64,000 nt of DNA from QIJE01 sp048541835 (GCF_048541835.1 NZ_JBLEOY010000002.1:533978-597977), one strand, 5' to 3'. Positions 52,325 to 62,949 are shown, numbered from the stretch's first letter. Notes: generated by a model from the sequence alone, not told the origin. Numbers and translations: made by a program.

Positions 52325-53911
52325 ATGGGACAGTTTAACAACGAAATATGGTTTGTCGGAGCGGAAATGGCACCTTTAGTTAAAGCTGGAGGTCTGGGCG
52401 ACGTAATGGGCAGTCTGCCTAAGGCGCTATTAAAAGCAGGGATGAACGTGCGGGTTGTTATTCCCTATTATAAAAATATAATTCCGAAAGACCTGATGGA
52501 AGTAGAAAAAAGCTATCCCGCCGGAACAGTAAATTTCGGGGAAATTCCCTTTGAATTCGGAGTGAAGACCGGTTTTGCTTCGGGTGGTATTCCTTTGGTC
52601 TTAATAGAGCAGGGGCATTTTTTTAACCGTGAAGAGGTTTACGGAGCACACGGCGGCGCTGAGGGATACAAGGATAATTTATGGCGTTTTGCGATGCTTG
52701 CTCACGGAACGGCTTACGCTATGAAGATATTGGGAATTCCGCTTGTGGTTCATGCTCATGATTGGTCGGGAGGCTTTGTTCCGGCGGTTGTCAGGCAGAC
52801 GTTAGGCGACAAAAGGGTGCATGTAGAAGGAGCCGGTGTCTTGAGTACAAAGTTAAGTAAACACATAAACGCAAAGGGACTGAGGCCCGCTTTGGTTTTT
52901 ACTATACATAATCTTAGATATCAGGGGGTTTACGGTATCGATGATTTTTACGACATCGGTTTAGATTTTAAATATAATTCGTCTTTTGCCTATGAACATT
53001 TCGGGACAATTAACAGTTTAAAGGGCGGAATTAAACTTTCCGATGTTTTAACTACGGTGAGTCCTACATATGCATCCGAGATTACTACTCACAGTTTCGG
53101 TTTCGGGCTTGACGGAGAGTTAAAAAATCTTAAGGATGAGGGCAGGTTGAAGGGGATACTTAACGGGATAGACTTAGACTATTGGAATCCGAAAACCGAC
53201 AATTTTATATATTATAATTTAAATTTGAAAAAAAATAGGTATAATCTTGAGAGTTATAAAGAGTGGAAAAATTTTAAGCTCAAAAATAAAAGGGCACTTT
53301 TTTCAGAAATCTCTATGCCGGTAAAGACAGACAAAAACGGAGTTCCTTTTCCTCTTATAGGGATAGTAAGCCGGTTAGCCGAAGAAAAGGGTATAAACGA
53401 GCTTCTCGATGCGCTTTTTAACTGGAATGATTTTCCGTTTCAGGTTGTTATACTCGGAAGCGGCGAGGATTATATCGAGAGAAAAGCAGGCCGTTTATCG
53501 GAGGTTTGCAAGGATAAGGTATATGCCCGGATAGGAAAGTATGACGAGGCGTTATCCCATAAAATATATGCCGCATCCGATATTTTTGTTATGCCTTCAA
53601 AATTTGAACCGTGCGGGTTATCGCAGATGATAGCCATGAGATATGGATGTGTAATTGCAGCCGGAGATACGGGGGGGCTTCACGATACGGTTTCCGATAT
53701 CTCGGACGATAATATTGAAGAACCGACCGGAATACTTATTAAATACGTAGATGCGGCCGGCATTTCATGGGCGTTGGATAAATTATACGGCTTTTACATA
53801 AGCGACGATATCGGAAAATGGTGCTCTCTTATCGTTAATTCCGCGAATAGGTGCTTCGGCTGGGACGATTCGGCTAAAGTTTATGAAGATGTTTATTATT
53901 CTTTATTATAA
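52325..53911 (+). CDS. glgA: Glycogen (starch) synthase, GT5
   Basis: This 528-residue GT-B enzyme has the N-terminal AEMAPLVKAGGLGDVMGSLPKAL (Lys20 region), HAHDWSGGFVPAVVR, TIHNLRYQGVYG and the C-terminal GIVSRLAEEKGINEL and PSKFEPCGLSQMIAMRYG near 424-441. It extends alpha-1,4-glucan chains from ADP- or UDP-glucose. No glgC is in the window. It closes the alpha-glucan cluster. Confidence 0.95.
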   Translation: MGQFNNEIWFVGAEMAPLVKAGGLGDVMGSLPKALLKAGMNVRVVIPYYKNIIPKDLMEVEKSYPAGTVNFGEIPFEFGVKTGFASGGIPLVLIEQGHFFNREEVYGAHGGAEGYKDNLWRFAMLAHGTAYAMKILGIPLVVHAHDWSGGFVPAVVRQTLGDKRVHVEGAGVLSTKLSKHINAKGLRPALVFTIHNLRYQGVYGIDDFYDIGLDFKYNSSFAYEHFGTINSLKGGIKLSDVLTTVSPTYASEITTHSFGFGLDGELKNLKDEGRLKGILNGIDLDYWNPKTDNFIYYNLNLKKNRYNLESYKEWKNFKLKNKRALFSEISMPVKTDKNGVPFPLIGIVSRLAEEKGINELLDALFNWNDFPFQVVILGSGEDYIERKAGRLSEVCKDKVYARIGKYDEALSHKIYAASDIFVMPSKFEPCGLSQMIAMRYGCVIAAGDTGGLHDTVSDISDDNIEEPTGILIKYVDAAGISWALDKLYGFYISDDIGKWCSLIVNSANRCFGWDDSAKVYEDVYYSLL

Positions 53912-53947
53912 ATAACAAGTATTATTTTATAGTATAAAACGGGGACG

Positions 53948-55345
53948 TTGGAGTTAAATTTTTTGCTTTTGGTTAAAATAATATCGATATTGCTGTCCTG
54001 CGCGATTTTAGTTTTGCTTGCTATAAAAAAGCCGGGATTAAGTGATTTTTTTGAAAAGGCGGGGCTGTTCGGGCTTTTTTTATTTGCGCTTTTTATACCC
54101 GTTAAGGACGATTTTGCTATTTTTGGTATGGTCGATGCCATTATTTTTTTCATTGCCTACAGGATAGCAAAAAGGGATGCCAAGATACCGAAGACGGGTT
54201 TTAATATACCTATTTTAATATATAGCGGTATCGTAGCGGCCTCTCTCTTATGGACGCACAGCGTTGGGGGCAGTATTAATGAAGGCGGCGAAATAGTTTA
54301 TTTCGTTATGTTCTTTTTTGCGGCGGTCGGTCTTTTAAGCACAAAAAAAAGAATAGATCTTATGGTCAATACCTTTATTTTTTCGATAAGCATTGCAATA
54401 ATTTACGGTTTTTTTCAGGGGCTCTTTATAAACGCTATCAATTCGCCGAGTAGATTAACCGGACTTACAGGCAATTGGACGGGTTTTCCTGTTCAGGTTT
54501 CATACGGTTTGACGGCCATAATAGCTTATTACCTCGTAAATTTTACTAAACAGGATGACGGCAGGCGTGACTTTTTAAGGAAAAAGATAGCTTCACTTGC
54601 GATGAATGCCGTATTCGGTATTATAGTTTTAGCGGGATTTTTCGATATTGTGTTATCAAAGGCAAGGTCGGCATGGATAGGCATTATACCTGCGATTTTT
54701 GTGTTGATGTATCTAAAGTCTAAAAGACTTTTTTTTATAGTATTAGTTTTAATTTTGGTTTTAAATATAGGTTTTTTTTCCGTCTCTAAAACATTTAAAG
54801 GCAGGATCTTCTCTATGTTTAACCCTAAAGTTTATAAACTTGAGCTAAGGCATCACGGCGATATAGAAAGCCATATCGCTTTAGTAGAATCCGCATGGGC
54901 GGTATTTAAGAGATTTCCGCTGACAGGCGTGGGGGTTGGAGCATTCTCTAAATATTTTGACGAGCACAAAGAGGTTCATTTTCCGTGGTATTATAATCCT
55001 AAAACCAGCAAAAAAATTTACGACTTATATGATAACTGGCCGGAAAACGGTTATATGCAGACTTTGGCGGAGACCGGAATATTCAGCTTTATCGCATTAA
55101 TGTGGCTTTTTTTTCTTGCCTTAAAAAGGCCACTTAAGCTTTTTATGAATACAGATGACAGATTTAAACTAAAAATAGCAGCGATGACGCTCGGTGCCGA
55201 TATAGTTTTTTACGGCTCTTTCGTTGGAGTTTCCAATATGTCTAACGACGAGATTACAAACCTGTGGTTTTTTTTCTTGGCTATATTTGCGGCTGCGGTC
55301 TTACTGCCCCTCCGTCAATCAAAACTAAAATCAAAGGATCTTTAA
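53948..55345 (+). CDS. O-antigen ligase/polymerase-like membrane protein (Wzy/WaaL superfamily)
   Basis: This 465-residue protein has about 11-12 helices and a large periplasmic loop before the last helices containing ESAWAVFKRFPLTGVGVGAFSKYF, a pattern typical of the Wzy_C/O-antigen ligase family, with ENGYMQTLAETGIFSF following. It would join or polymerise surface polysaccharide. The TTG start at 53948 has GGGGA nearby. It is followed 9 bases later by a polyprenyl-phosphate sugar transferase, supporting a surface-glycan role. Confidence 0.85.
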   Translation: MELNFLLLVKIISILLSCAILVLLAIKKPGLSDFFEKAGLFGLFLFALFIPVKDDFAIFGMVDAIIFFIAYRIAKRDAKIPKTGFNIPILIYSGIVAASLLWTHSVGGSINEGGEIVYFVMFFFAAVGLLSTKKRIDLMVNTFIFSISIAIIYGFFQGLFINAINSPSRLTGLTGNWTGFPVQVSYGLTAIIAYYLVNFTKQDDGRRDFLRKKIASLAMNAVFGIIVLAGFFDIVLSKARSAWIGIIPAIFVLMYLKSKRLFFIVLVLILVLNIGFFSVSKTFKGRIFSMFNPKVYKLELRHHGDIESHIALVESAWAVFKRFPLTGVGVGAFSKYFDEHKEVHFPWYYNPKTSKKIYDLYDNWPENGYMQTLAETGIFSFIALMWLFFLALKRPLKLFMNTDDRFKLKIAAMTLGADIVFYGSFVGVSNMSNDEITNLWFFFLAIFAAAVLLPLRQSKLKSKDL

Positions 55346-55354
55346 AACTAAAAA

Positions 55355-56743
55355 ATGCTATCACAGAGAAGTAAAATCCTTGCGCAATATCTTTATATTT
55401 TAAGCCTCATTTTTTTGTGTGGAAGTTTTTTTATTGCGTTTATGACCTATGATTTGATAAGCCCTCTGACTATCGGTTATAAGCTGTACGGTATTACAGA
55501 CTATCTCTGGCTTTTAATCCCTATCGGCATCATTTTTTATCTTCTTCTTTTTGTTTTTAGAATGTATTTAAACCTTAATATAGAGGATTTTAAGGCCGAT
55601 ATCCCAAGGTTTTTTGAAATAACGGTCATAGCGGTATTTTTAATTTACGCCGTTTTATTCATGTTTAAAATAACATATATTTCAAGACTTTTTATAGGAT
55701 ATTTTGCGGTTTATTCATTCTTATCGCTGATTTTGGCAGATTATGCCGGAAGAAAACTCGTAAAAAGCTTAAAAAGAAGTGGCTATTCTATGAGAAACGT
55801 CGTGCTCGTTAACGGCGATCCCGCCGGTAGGGTAATCGGCATGAATCTTAAGGAGTCGATTGAATCTCAGGAATATCTTGGGATAAGACTTATTAAAGAA
55901 ATGGAAAAAGGGGATTTAGCAGACTTAGATGATTTTGTCTTAAATAATATGGTGGACGAGGTAATATTTAACGTTAAAAGCGACGAGGTAGAAGACATAA
56001 GAGACATATCCCTTCTTCTTGAAGAAAAAGGGATAACGGTTAAGATTATAAGCAATTTTATACCGTTTAAATATTCTAAGATTGCCTTCGAAAAAATAGG
56101 GGGATATCCCGTTATTTCGTTCTATACCGCCCCTGAGGACGAAATCAGACTTTTTATAAAAAGGCTCACGGATATATTCGGTTCTATTATCGCAATGATA
56201 ATATTTTTTATACCGGCGGTAATTACGGCAATTTTGATTAAATTAACATCTAAAGGGCATGTCCTGTATAAAAGTAAAAGGGTCGGGAAAAACGGAAGGC
56301 TTTTTACGTTTTATAAATTTAGAACAATGTATGTAGGCAGCGATGAGCTTAGGGCCGTTTTGATAGAAAAATACAGTAAAGACGGCATAGAGATAAAACT
56401 TAAGGATGACCCCAGGATTACAATGATAGGGAGATTCTCAAGGAAGACGAGCATGGATGAAATCCCTCAACTTTATAATGTTTTAAGGGGGGACATGAGC
56501 CTTGTCGGTCCCCGCCCGCCGATGCCGGATGAGGTCAAAAAATACTCAATAAGACAAAGACGAAGAATTTCTATGAAGCCGGGCATTACGTGTCTATGGC
56601 AGGTTAGCGGGAGAAGCAGGCTGAGTTTTGACGATAGGGTAAAATTAGACTTGGAATATATCGACAACTGGTCGTTAAAACTTGATTTTGTGATTCTCTT
56701 AAAAACGGTGCCGGCAGTCTTATTTACTAAGGGGGCGCTATAA
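55355..56743 (+). CDS. Polyprenyl-phosphate sugar-1-phosphate transferase (WbaP/EpsE type)
   Basis: This 462-residue protein has four N-terminal helices (about 10-135), a Rossmann-like middle (MRNVVLVNGDPAGRVIG) and a C-terminal catalytic domain from about residue 265: SKRVGKNGRLFTFYKFRTM, DDPRITMIGRFSRKTSMDEIPQL, LVGPRPPMPDEV and WQVSGRSRL. It starts glycan assembly by loading the first sugar phosphate on undecaprenyl phosphate. Its stop overlaps the next start (TAATG). Confidence 0.93.
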   Translation: MLSQRSKILAQYLYILSLIFLCGSFFIAFMTYDLISPLTIGYKLYGITDYLWLLIPIGIIFYLLLFVFRMYLNLNIEDFKADIPRFFEITVIAVFLIYAVLFMFKITYISRLFIGYFAVYSFLSLILADYAGRKLVKSLKRSGYSMRNVVLVNGDPAGRVIGMNLKESIESQEYLGIRLIKEMEKGDLADLDDFVLNNMVDEVIFNVKSDEVEDIRDISLLLEEKGITVKIISNFIPFKYSKIAFEKIGGYPVISFYTAPEDEIRLFIKRLTDIFGSIIAMIIFFIPAVITAILIKLTSKGHVLYKSKRVGKNGRLFTFYKFRTMYVGSDELRAVLIEKYSKDGIEIKLKDDPRITMIGRFSRKTSMDEIPQLYNVLRGDMSLVGPRPPMPDEVKKYSIRQRRRISMKPGITCLWQVSGRSRLSFDDRVKLDLEYIDNWSLKLDFVILLKTVPAVLFTKGAL

Positions 56744-58296
56744 TGAAACACGACAATAAGGTTCTTGCGAATCTTTTTCTCTTAATTGCTTTTCTCATTT
56801 TTATAAGTACTTTTTTAGTCGATGTGTCGGACGTATGGTTTTATATACTCAGAAGAGCCTCAGGGGCTGCGTTGATTGGCGGAATTGCAGACTGGTTTGC
56901 GGTTACCGCTTTATTCAGACATCCACTTAATATCCCTATCCCTCACACTAATATTATCGAAAATAACAGGGAAAAACTTATAAACACGGTAAGCAATACG
57001 GTCAACGATACGTGGCTCGGTAAAAATTTTCTTGGGGCAGAGATAAATAAAATAGACTTTTACGGCATTATCATAAAAACCTTAGAAAAGGATAAATATA
57101 ATAAAAAGCTGATATTTTACTCGCGGAAATATCTTATCAAGTTCTTGAAATATTCTAAAACGGATAAGTTTAACCGGTTTGTAAATGATAAAATCGGGCG
57201 GGCCTTGAACGAGGATTTATTCAATGATTTATCGGCAAGAATTATTAACGGTATAACGTTGTTTATAGAAAGGGATGACTTTGATAAAACCTATAAAATT
57301 TTAGTAAGTTACATTAAAAATTACATATCCGAATATAATACGGGGGTTGCGGTAAAAGATATTGTAGAGTCATCATCTGAAGAGATAATAAGCTCCGTAA
57401 GCGTTTCCGGAAGAAAAATAATAAACGATAATTTCGATAATATCGTTGTCAGTTTGTGCGGCTTTGTTAATTTGACCATAGATGAAAATGAGCCGTTACT
57501 GAGAAGACACATAAAAGAAGTAATAGAAAAATATAAGGACGACTCGTTCATGAAGAAAATTATGATATTTGTCGCCCAGGAGACCAATGTTTTAGATATC
57601 GAACTTTTGTCGAACGAAATTATTGCAAGAATGAAGGGCTATATCGAAGACATAAAAAGTAATCCGTCAAACGATACGCGGATAAAGATAAGGGATTATG
57701 TTTTAAACTTCGTCGATAATCCGGATGAGGGAATGCGCAATCAGATATTAAATGGCATCGAAGACATTATTCATAAAAACTCGGACAGATTAAAAAGTTA
57801 TTTGATAAATTATTTGGACAGCGGCGGAGGGAAAGAATTTACAAAGAAACGGTTATTAAATTTCATAAAATCCGAAGGCAATGATGTCATGGACCAATTT
57901 GACAAACCGATCAAAGATTGGCTTATTACCGCCGGTTTAAATATCGTTAAGATGATAATAGAAAATAATAAGCTGTACATACTCAATAAAAGTTTATTTA
58001 AGGAAAAATTTGATTATGGTTTAAATTTGATTCGCGGCGAGGCTTTGCAGAAAAGTAACGAAATTAATAGTTTTTTTCGAGGAAAAACCATATATGCAAT
58101 GAAAGTTAATCATGCCGTAATAGGAAAATTAGTGCGGAGATACCTGGAAAGTTTAGACCATAAAAAATTGACGAGTCAAATAGAATCTAAAATAGGTAAT
58201 GATTTGCAGTATATAAGGATAAACGGGGCAATAGTGGGCTCTGTCGTAGGCGTGTTTATTGCTCTCATAGGTTTACTTTTGAAGGTAGTTCATTAA
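56743..58296 (+). CDS. DUF445-family membrane protein
   Basis: This 517-residue protein opens with hydrophobic helices (about 9-28 and 40-60), the signature ALIGGIADWFAVTALFRHPL near 41-60 and IPHTNIIENNREKL, then long helical, coiled-coil-like stretches, and ends with a C-terminal anchor (VVGVFIALIGLLLK). This is the layout of DUF445 (YjiN/YheB-like) proteins, whose function is unknown. The start overlaps the sugar-transferase stop by one base, so they are co-transcribed. Confidence 0.88.
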   Translation: MKHDNKVLANLFLLIAFLIFISTFLVDVSDVWFYILRRASGAALIGGIADWFAVTALFRHPLNIPIPHTNIIENNREKLINTVSNTVNDTWLGKNFLGAEINKIDFYGIIIKTLEKDKYNKKLIFYSRKYLIKFLKYSKTDKFNRFVNDKIGRALNEDLFNDLSARIINGITLFIERDDFDKTYKILVSYIKNYISEYNTGVAVKDIVESSSEEIISSVSVSGRKIINDNFDNIVVSLCGFVNLTIDENEPLLRRHIKEVIEKYKDDSFMKKIMIFVAQETNVLDIELLSNEIIARMKGYIEDIKSNPSNDTRIKIRDYVLNFVDNPDEGMRNQILNGIEDIIHKNSDRLKSYLINYLDSGGGKEFTKKRLLNFIKSEGNDVMDQFDKPIKDWLITAGLNIVKMIIENNKLYILNKSLFKEKFDYGLNLIRGEALQKSNEINSFFRGKTIYAMKVNHAVIGKLVRRYLESLDHKKLTSQIESKIGNDLQYIRINGAIVGSVVGVFIALIGLLLKVVH

Positions 58297-58398
58297 AACG
58301 CCTATAACATATGTTTAATTTTCATACATAAAATAATTATTGATAATTTTTTATTTTAATATTAACATTAATTAATCAAGTAGGGAGGTAGTTAACTT

Positions 58399-60333
58399 AT
58401 GGGAATGAGTGTAACAAACAAAATTTTAAGCGCACACCTTGTAGAGGGTGATTTAGAAGGAAAGGTCGGTAAGGAAATTGCGATAAAAATAGACAGAACG
58501 CTTACTCAAGATGCGACCGGTACTATGGCGTATCTTCAGTTCGAAGCCATCGGAACGCCTAAGGTTAAGACCGACTTATCGGTCAGTTTTAACGATCACA
58601 ACACTCTTCAAACCGGTTTTGAAAATGCCGACGATCATAGATTTCTTCAAACGGTTGCGGCAAAATACGGTATATTTTATTCCAGAGTCGGCAACGGAAT
58701 TTGCCACCAGGTTAACTTAGAAAGATTCGGTATTCCGGGGAAGACGCTCTTAGGTTCGGATAGTCATACTCCGACTGCCGGAGGTGTCGGGATGATCGCC
58801 ATAGGAGCCGGAGGGTTAGACGTTGCCGTTGCAATGGGTGGGGGGGCATTTTATATGACCGTTCCCAAGGTTGTTTTAGTAATGCTTTCCGGAAAACTTA
58901 AAGACTGGGTTTCCGCTAAGGATGTAATACTTGAGCTATTAAGGAGACTTACGGTAAAGGGCGGCGTAGGAAAAATTTTCGAGTATGGCGGTGAGGGAGT
59001 TACCGGTTTGACTGTGCCGGAACGGGCAGTTATCACCAACATGGGTGCCGAACTTGGGGCTACTACGTCTATTTTTCCCAGTGATGAAAAAACTATGGAA
59101 TTTTTAAAAGCGGAGGGAAGGATAAATGATTATATTCCTCTTGCCGCGGACGAAGATGCAGTTTACGACGAGGTCATAAATATAAATTTGGGCTCATTGG
59201 AACCGTTTGCAGCTAAGCCGCATATGCCGGACCAGGTTGCTACGGTAAGTGAATTACAGGATATAAAGGTTGACCAGGTTGCCATAGGAAGCTGCACTAA
59301 CTCTTCTTATTCCGATCTGATGACCGTAGCCGGAATATTAAAAGGCAAAAAGGTTCATCCGGATGTCAGCCTCGTGATATCTCCGGGTTCAAGGCAGGTT
59401 TTTGAGATGATAGCCGAAAACGGTGCTCTTGCCGATATTATTGCATCGGGCGCCAGAATACTTGAGTCCGCATGCGGTCCGTGTATAGGTATGGGTCAGG
59501 CTCCGCGATCGGGTGCAATTTCTCTAAGAACATTTAACCGTAATTTCGAAGGCAGAAGCGGAACGAAGGACGCAAAAATTTATCTTGTCTCCGTGCAGAC
59601 GGCCGCCGCATCCGCATTGACGGGGCATATAACCGACCCGAGAAGTCTTGGAAAAGCCCCCGAAATTAAGATGCCCGAAAAATTTTATATAGACGATTCC
59701 ATGATACTTCCGCCGGCTACTGATCCTGAAGGTGTCGAAGTCTATAGGGGTCCCAATATTAAGCCTATCCCTATACGGCAAAAGCTTCCGGAATCTTTAA
59801 CAGGGAAGGTTCTCATAAAGGTCGGGGATAATATTACTACCGATCATATAATGCCTGCGGGTTCTAAGATACTCCCTTTAAGGTCTAATATACCTGCGAT
59901 ATCAAAATATGTTTTTGAGTCTATCGATCCTACTTTTTCGGAAAGGGCATTAAAGGAAAAAGGCGGTTTTGTAATTGGCGGTGAAAACTACGGGCAGGGT
60001 TCCAGTAGGGAGCATGCCGCGCTTGCACCTATGTACTTAGGTGTAAAAGCTGTTATAGCAAAGTCTTTTGCAAGAATTCATTTTGCCAATCTTATTAATT
60101 TCGGTATTTTACCTCTAATATTTGAAAACCCTTCCGATTATGATAGAATAAGGCAGGGAGATAAACTTCAGGCACTCGACATTTTAAAAGAACTTAACGA
60201 CCGTAAGCCTGTCCTATTTTTAAATGTGACTAAAGATAACGAGGAATATAAGTTTAAGTATAATTTGACCGATAGACAGGTTAAAATAATTAAAGAAGGC
60301 GGATTATTAAATGCAACCAAGGCTCGCGGATAG
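58399..60333 (+). CDS. Aconitate hydratase (short aconitase type)
   Basis: A 644-residue [4Fe-4S] dehydratase of the TCA cycle: FNDHNTLQT, GSDSHTPTAGGVGMIAIGAGGLDVA, the cluster cysteines in IGSCTNSSYSD (near 301) and SACGPCIGMG (near 364/367), and the C-terminal swivel domain with DNITTDHIMPAG and GENYGQGSSREHAAL. The size fits the mitochondrial-like single-chain form, shorter than the AcnA of E. coli. GGGAGG lies ten bases before ATG. It interconverts citrate and isocitrate; a homoaconitase or LeuCD-like role is less likely. Confidence 0.92.
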   Translation: MGMSVTNKILSAHLVEGDLEGKVGKEIAIKIDRTLTQDATGTMAYLQFEAIGTPKVKTDLSVSFNDHNTLQTGFENADDHRFLQTVAAKYGIFYSRVGNGICHQVNLERFGIPGKTLLGSDSHTPTAGGVGMIAIGAGGLDVAVAMGGGAFYMTVPKVVLVMLSGKLKDWVSAKDVILELLRRLTVKGGVGKIFEYGGEGVTGLTVPERAVITNMGAELGATTSIFPSDEKTMEFLKAEGRINDYIPLAADEDAVYDEVININLGSLEPFAAKPHMPDQVATVSELQDIKVDQVAIGSCTNSSYSDLMTVAGILKGKKVHPDVSLVISPGSRQVFEMIAENGALADIIASGARILESACGPCIGMGQAPRSGAISLRTFNRNFEGRSGTKDAKIYLVSVQTAAASALTGHITDPRSLGKAPEIKMPEKFYIDDSMILPPATDPEGVEVYRGPNIKPIPIRQKLPESLTGKVLIKVGDNITTDHIMPAGSKILPLRSNIPAISKYVFESIDPTFSERALKEKGGFVIGGENYGQGSSREHAALAPMYLGVKAVIAKSFARIHFANLINFGILPLIFENPSDYDRIRQGDKLQALDILKELNDRKPVLFLNVTKDNEEYKFKYNLTDRQVKIIKEGGLLNATKARG

Positions 60334-60355
60334 AAATTAGACAATTTTAATTTTA

Positions 60356-61204
60356 ATGTTTGCATCGGAATTTAATAAGAATATTAGAAGAGTTCTCATT
60401 TCCTATAAAAAAGACGCCGAGGAAGCATTAAAGTCGGCAAAATATGTTTACAGGTTGTTTGAGCTGAATGGTATCGAAGGATCGGTAATGCCGAGCATGG
60501 ATATAACTGCCGCCGATGTCGATAACGTAGGTCTTGTCGTGGTTTGTGGCGGAGATGGGACTCTTTTAATTACTTTAGGGAAGATTTTTCCACTTGCGAT
60601 ACCAGTTATAGGGATAAATTTCGGAACATTGGGTTTCCTCGTGGAAATCCCGGAGCGTCAAACAAAAGAGGCGGTTAATAGTTTTTTAGACGGTTCGCTT
60701 GAATTTGTTCCCCGAATGACATTAGATATTGAGGTATTTAGAAGGGGCAAATCTGTGAAACAATTAGTTTCTTTAAACGAAGCGACTATAGCAAGAGAAA
60801 AAAGCATTCACGCAAGGGTTATCGATTTGACCGTTTATGTTGACGATGTTTGGCTTAACGATTTTAGAGCGGACGGGCTTATCGTCGGTACGCCTACCGG
60901 TTCTACCGCCTATTCTTTATCGGCAGGAGGACCTATAGTTCAGCCGAACATAAACGCCTTTATTCTAACCCCGATTTGTCCGCACACGTTTTCCAATAGA
61001 CCGCTTATAATAAGCCCATGCACGTTAAAAATAAAAATTTTACCGCAGAAGAGAGATATTTTTATATCAGCCGACGGTAGAGACGGCATGAAACTTAGAG
61101 ACGGCGATGAAGTGATAATCAAGAAACGTGCATTAAATGTTTTTTTGTCCGTATCTTTGGACTACGATTACTGGAATATATTGAGAACGAAATTGAACTG
61201 GTAA
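60356..61204 (+). CDS. nadK: NAD kinase
   Basis: This 282-residue kinase has VVCGGDGTLLITLGK near 61-75, GINFGTLGFLVEI near 84-96, the catalytic-domain NEATIAREKS, and DGLIVGTPTGSTAYSLSAGGPIV near 179-200. It makes NADP+ from NAD+. It is followed after 44 bases by recN, a common gene order. Confidence 0.95.
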   Translation: MFASEFNKNIRRVLISYKKDAEEALKSAKYVYRLFELNGIEGSVMPSMDITAADVDNVGLVVVCGGDGTLLITLGKIFPLAIPVIGINFGTLGFLVEIPERQTKEAVNSFLDGSLEFVPRMTLDIEVFRRGKSVKQLVSLNEATIAREKSIHARVIDLTVYVDDVWLNDFRADGLIVGTPTGSTAYSLSAGGPIVQPNINAFILTPICPHTFSNRPLIISPCTLKIKILPQKRDIFISADGRDGMKLRDGDEVIIKKRALNVFLSVSLDYDYWNILRTKLNW

Positions 61205-61248
61205 TAGGTGCGATAGTAAAGATAAATTTCAATGAAACGTTTCTGGCA

Positions 61249-62949
61249 ATGTTAAAAAAAATATATATAAAAAATTTTGCCACGATAGATTATTTAGAGA
61301 TAGATTTTTGCGTCGGATTAAACGTTTTGAGCGGTGAGACCGGAGCCGGAAAAAGTATCATAATAGAATCAATAAATTTTTTGTTCGGAAGATTGAAGGG
61401 TCCAGGTATAATAAGAACCGGTAAGAAAGAAGGCTCCGTAAGCGCATTGTTTGATATGGAGAATAGAGATGCGAGAGCTGATTTATCGGATATTCTTAAA
61501 AAAATAGGTATTGAAGCAGAAGGTGTCGAAGATATAATTATAAAAAGAACGGTTGCGAGTACCGGAAAGAGTAAATATTTTATAAACAACGAACCGGTCG
61601 GTAAAAATGCACCGGAGCGGATTAGTGAAAGTTTGGTAAAAATATTCGGACAAAACGATAGGCGTTTTCTAATAGATCCGAATAGTCAGCTGGCTTTTTT
61701 GGATGAGTTTGCTCAAAATCAAAAATTATCGGCATTAGTCGCAGGGCTTTATAATGAAATAAAACGGAAAGAAACGGAAAGAAATAATATAAAACAGAAG
61801 ATAGATGAGATATCAAGAATAAAGATTATTAATTCATATATTACGAGCGATGTTGAAAAACTTGAAATAAAATGCGAAAACGATGACTACGCTATACGGG
61901 AAGAGCTTAAAAGATTTGAAAACATTAACAGCATAAAGGACTATATTTTATCTTCGATAAATTTAATAGACAATGAGGAATATGGCATATTAAAGAATTT
62001 AAGCCCATTAATATCCAATCTTGCCAAGTTATCGGAGCTGGATTCAAATTTTAAACGAAAAGAGGAGTTTAAAAATTCCGAAACCGTTAAAGTCTTGCTT
62101 GACGATATTCTTTTATCATTGGAAAAATATTCCAGCTTTGAACTCGACGAAGAAAGACTAAACGCGTTAAGACTAAAAATAGATAATATAATAAGCGTTG
62201 AAAGTAAATATGGCGCTTCTGATTTAAAAGAACTTTTAAATATTTACGATAAAGCGAAAAAAGAATTGAACGATATGTCCGGGTTAGAAGAACAGGTTGC
62301 CGTGCTGGAGACGGATTTAAGAGATTTAAAGGAAAGATTTCTCAAAGTATCCAATGATTTGCACGACAGGAGAGTGAAAGCCATCGTTATCTTGGAAAAA
62401 GAGATAGAAAGTGAACTTTTATTCCTTGGGATCAAGCCTGTTTTCAAGATGGAGCTGACCATGCAACCGTTTGAAGAGGGTTTTTTCGAGACCGGTTTGG
62501 ACAAGTGCGTTTTTATGTTTTCGGCAAATCCCGGCGAAAGCCCAAAGCCTTTGTCAAAAGCTGCTTCAGGTGGTGAGCTTTCGCGAGTCAGTTTATGTAT
62601 ACTTAAGATTTTAAATACAAAAAGGGACTCGGCATCTTTCATATTTGATGAAATAGATGCAGGCATAGGCGGAGATGTCGCAAATTTTGTGGGCGAGACG
62701 CTTAAATCTATCTCTAAGATTAATCAGGTAATTCTTATAACTCACCTTGCGCAAGTGTCTTCGTTTGCGGATAAGCATTTTTTTGTTTACAAAGAGGTTG
62801 TAGACGAAAAAACATATACAAGGATAAAAGAACTCTCCTTTTCGGAAAGGGTTGTAGAAATTGCCAGGATGCTTTCCGGCGATACGAAGGGCGAGGCCGC
62901 AATCAGACACGCAAGAGAAATCCTTAGAAGGAGGGGTTTTATTGTATAA
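61249..62949 (+). CDS. recN: RecN SMC-like DNA-repair ATPase
   Basis: This 566-residue protein has the N-terminal IKNFATIDYLEIDF, Walker A SGETGAGKSIIIES near 28-41, a coiled-coil arm (about 150-370), the ABC signature KAASGGELSRVSL near 440-452, Walker B FIFDEIDAGIGG near 463-474 and the final LITHLAQVSSFADKH. It acts in double-strand break repair. Its 3' end overlaps the next gene's predicted TTG start. Confidence 0.95.
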   Translation: MLKKIYIKNFATIDYLEIDFCVGLNVLSGETGAGKSIIIESINFLFGRLKGPGIIRTGKKEGSVSALFDMENRDARADLSDILKKIGIEAEGVEDIIIKRTVASTGKSKYFINNEPVGKNAPERISESLVKIFGQNDRRFLIDPNSQLAFLDEFAQNQKLSALVAGLYNEIKRKETERNNIKQKIDEISRIKIINSYITSDVEKLEIKCENDDYAIREELKRFENINSIKDYILSSINLIDNEEYGILKNLSPLISNLAKLSELDSNFKRKEEFKNSETVKVLLDDILLSLEKYSSFELDEERLNALRLKIDNIISVESKYGASDLKELLNIYDKAKKELNDMSGLEEQVAVLETDLRDLKERFLKVSNDLHDRRVKAIVILEKEIESELLFLGIKPVFKMELTMQPFEEGFFETGLDKCVFMFSANPGESPKPLSKAASGGELSRVSLCILKILNTKRDSASFIFDEIDAGIGGDVANFVGETLKSISKINQVILITHLAQVSSFADKHFFVYKEVVDEKTYTRIKELSFSERVVEIARMLSGDTKGEAAIRHAREILRRRGFIV

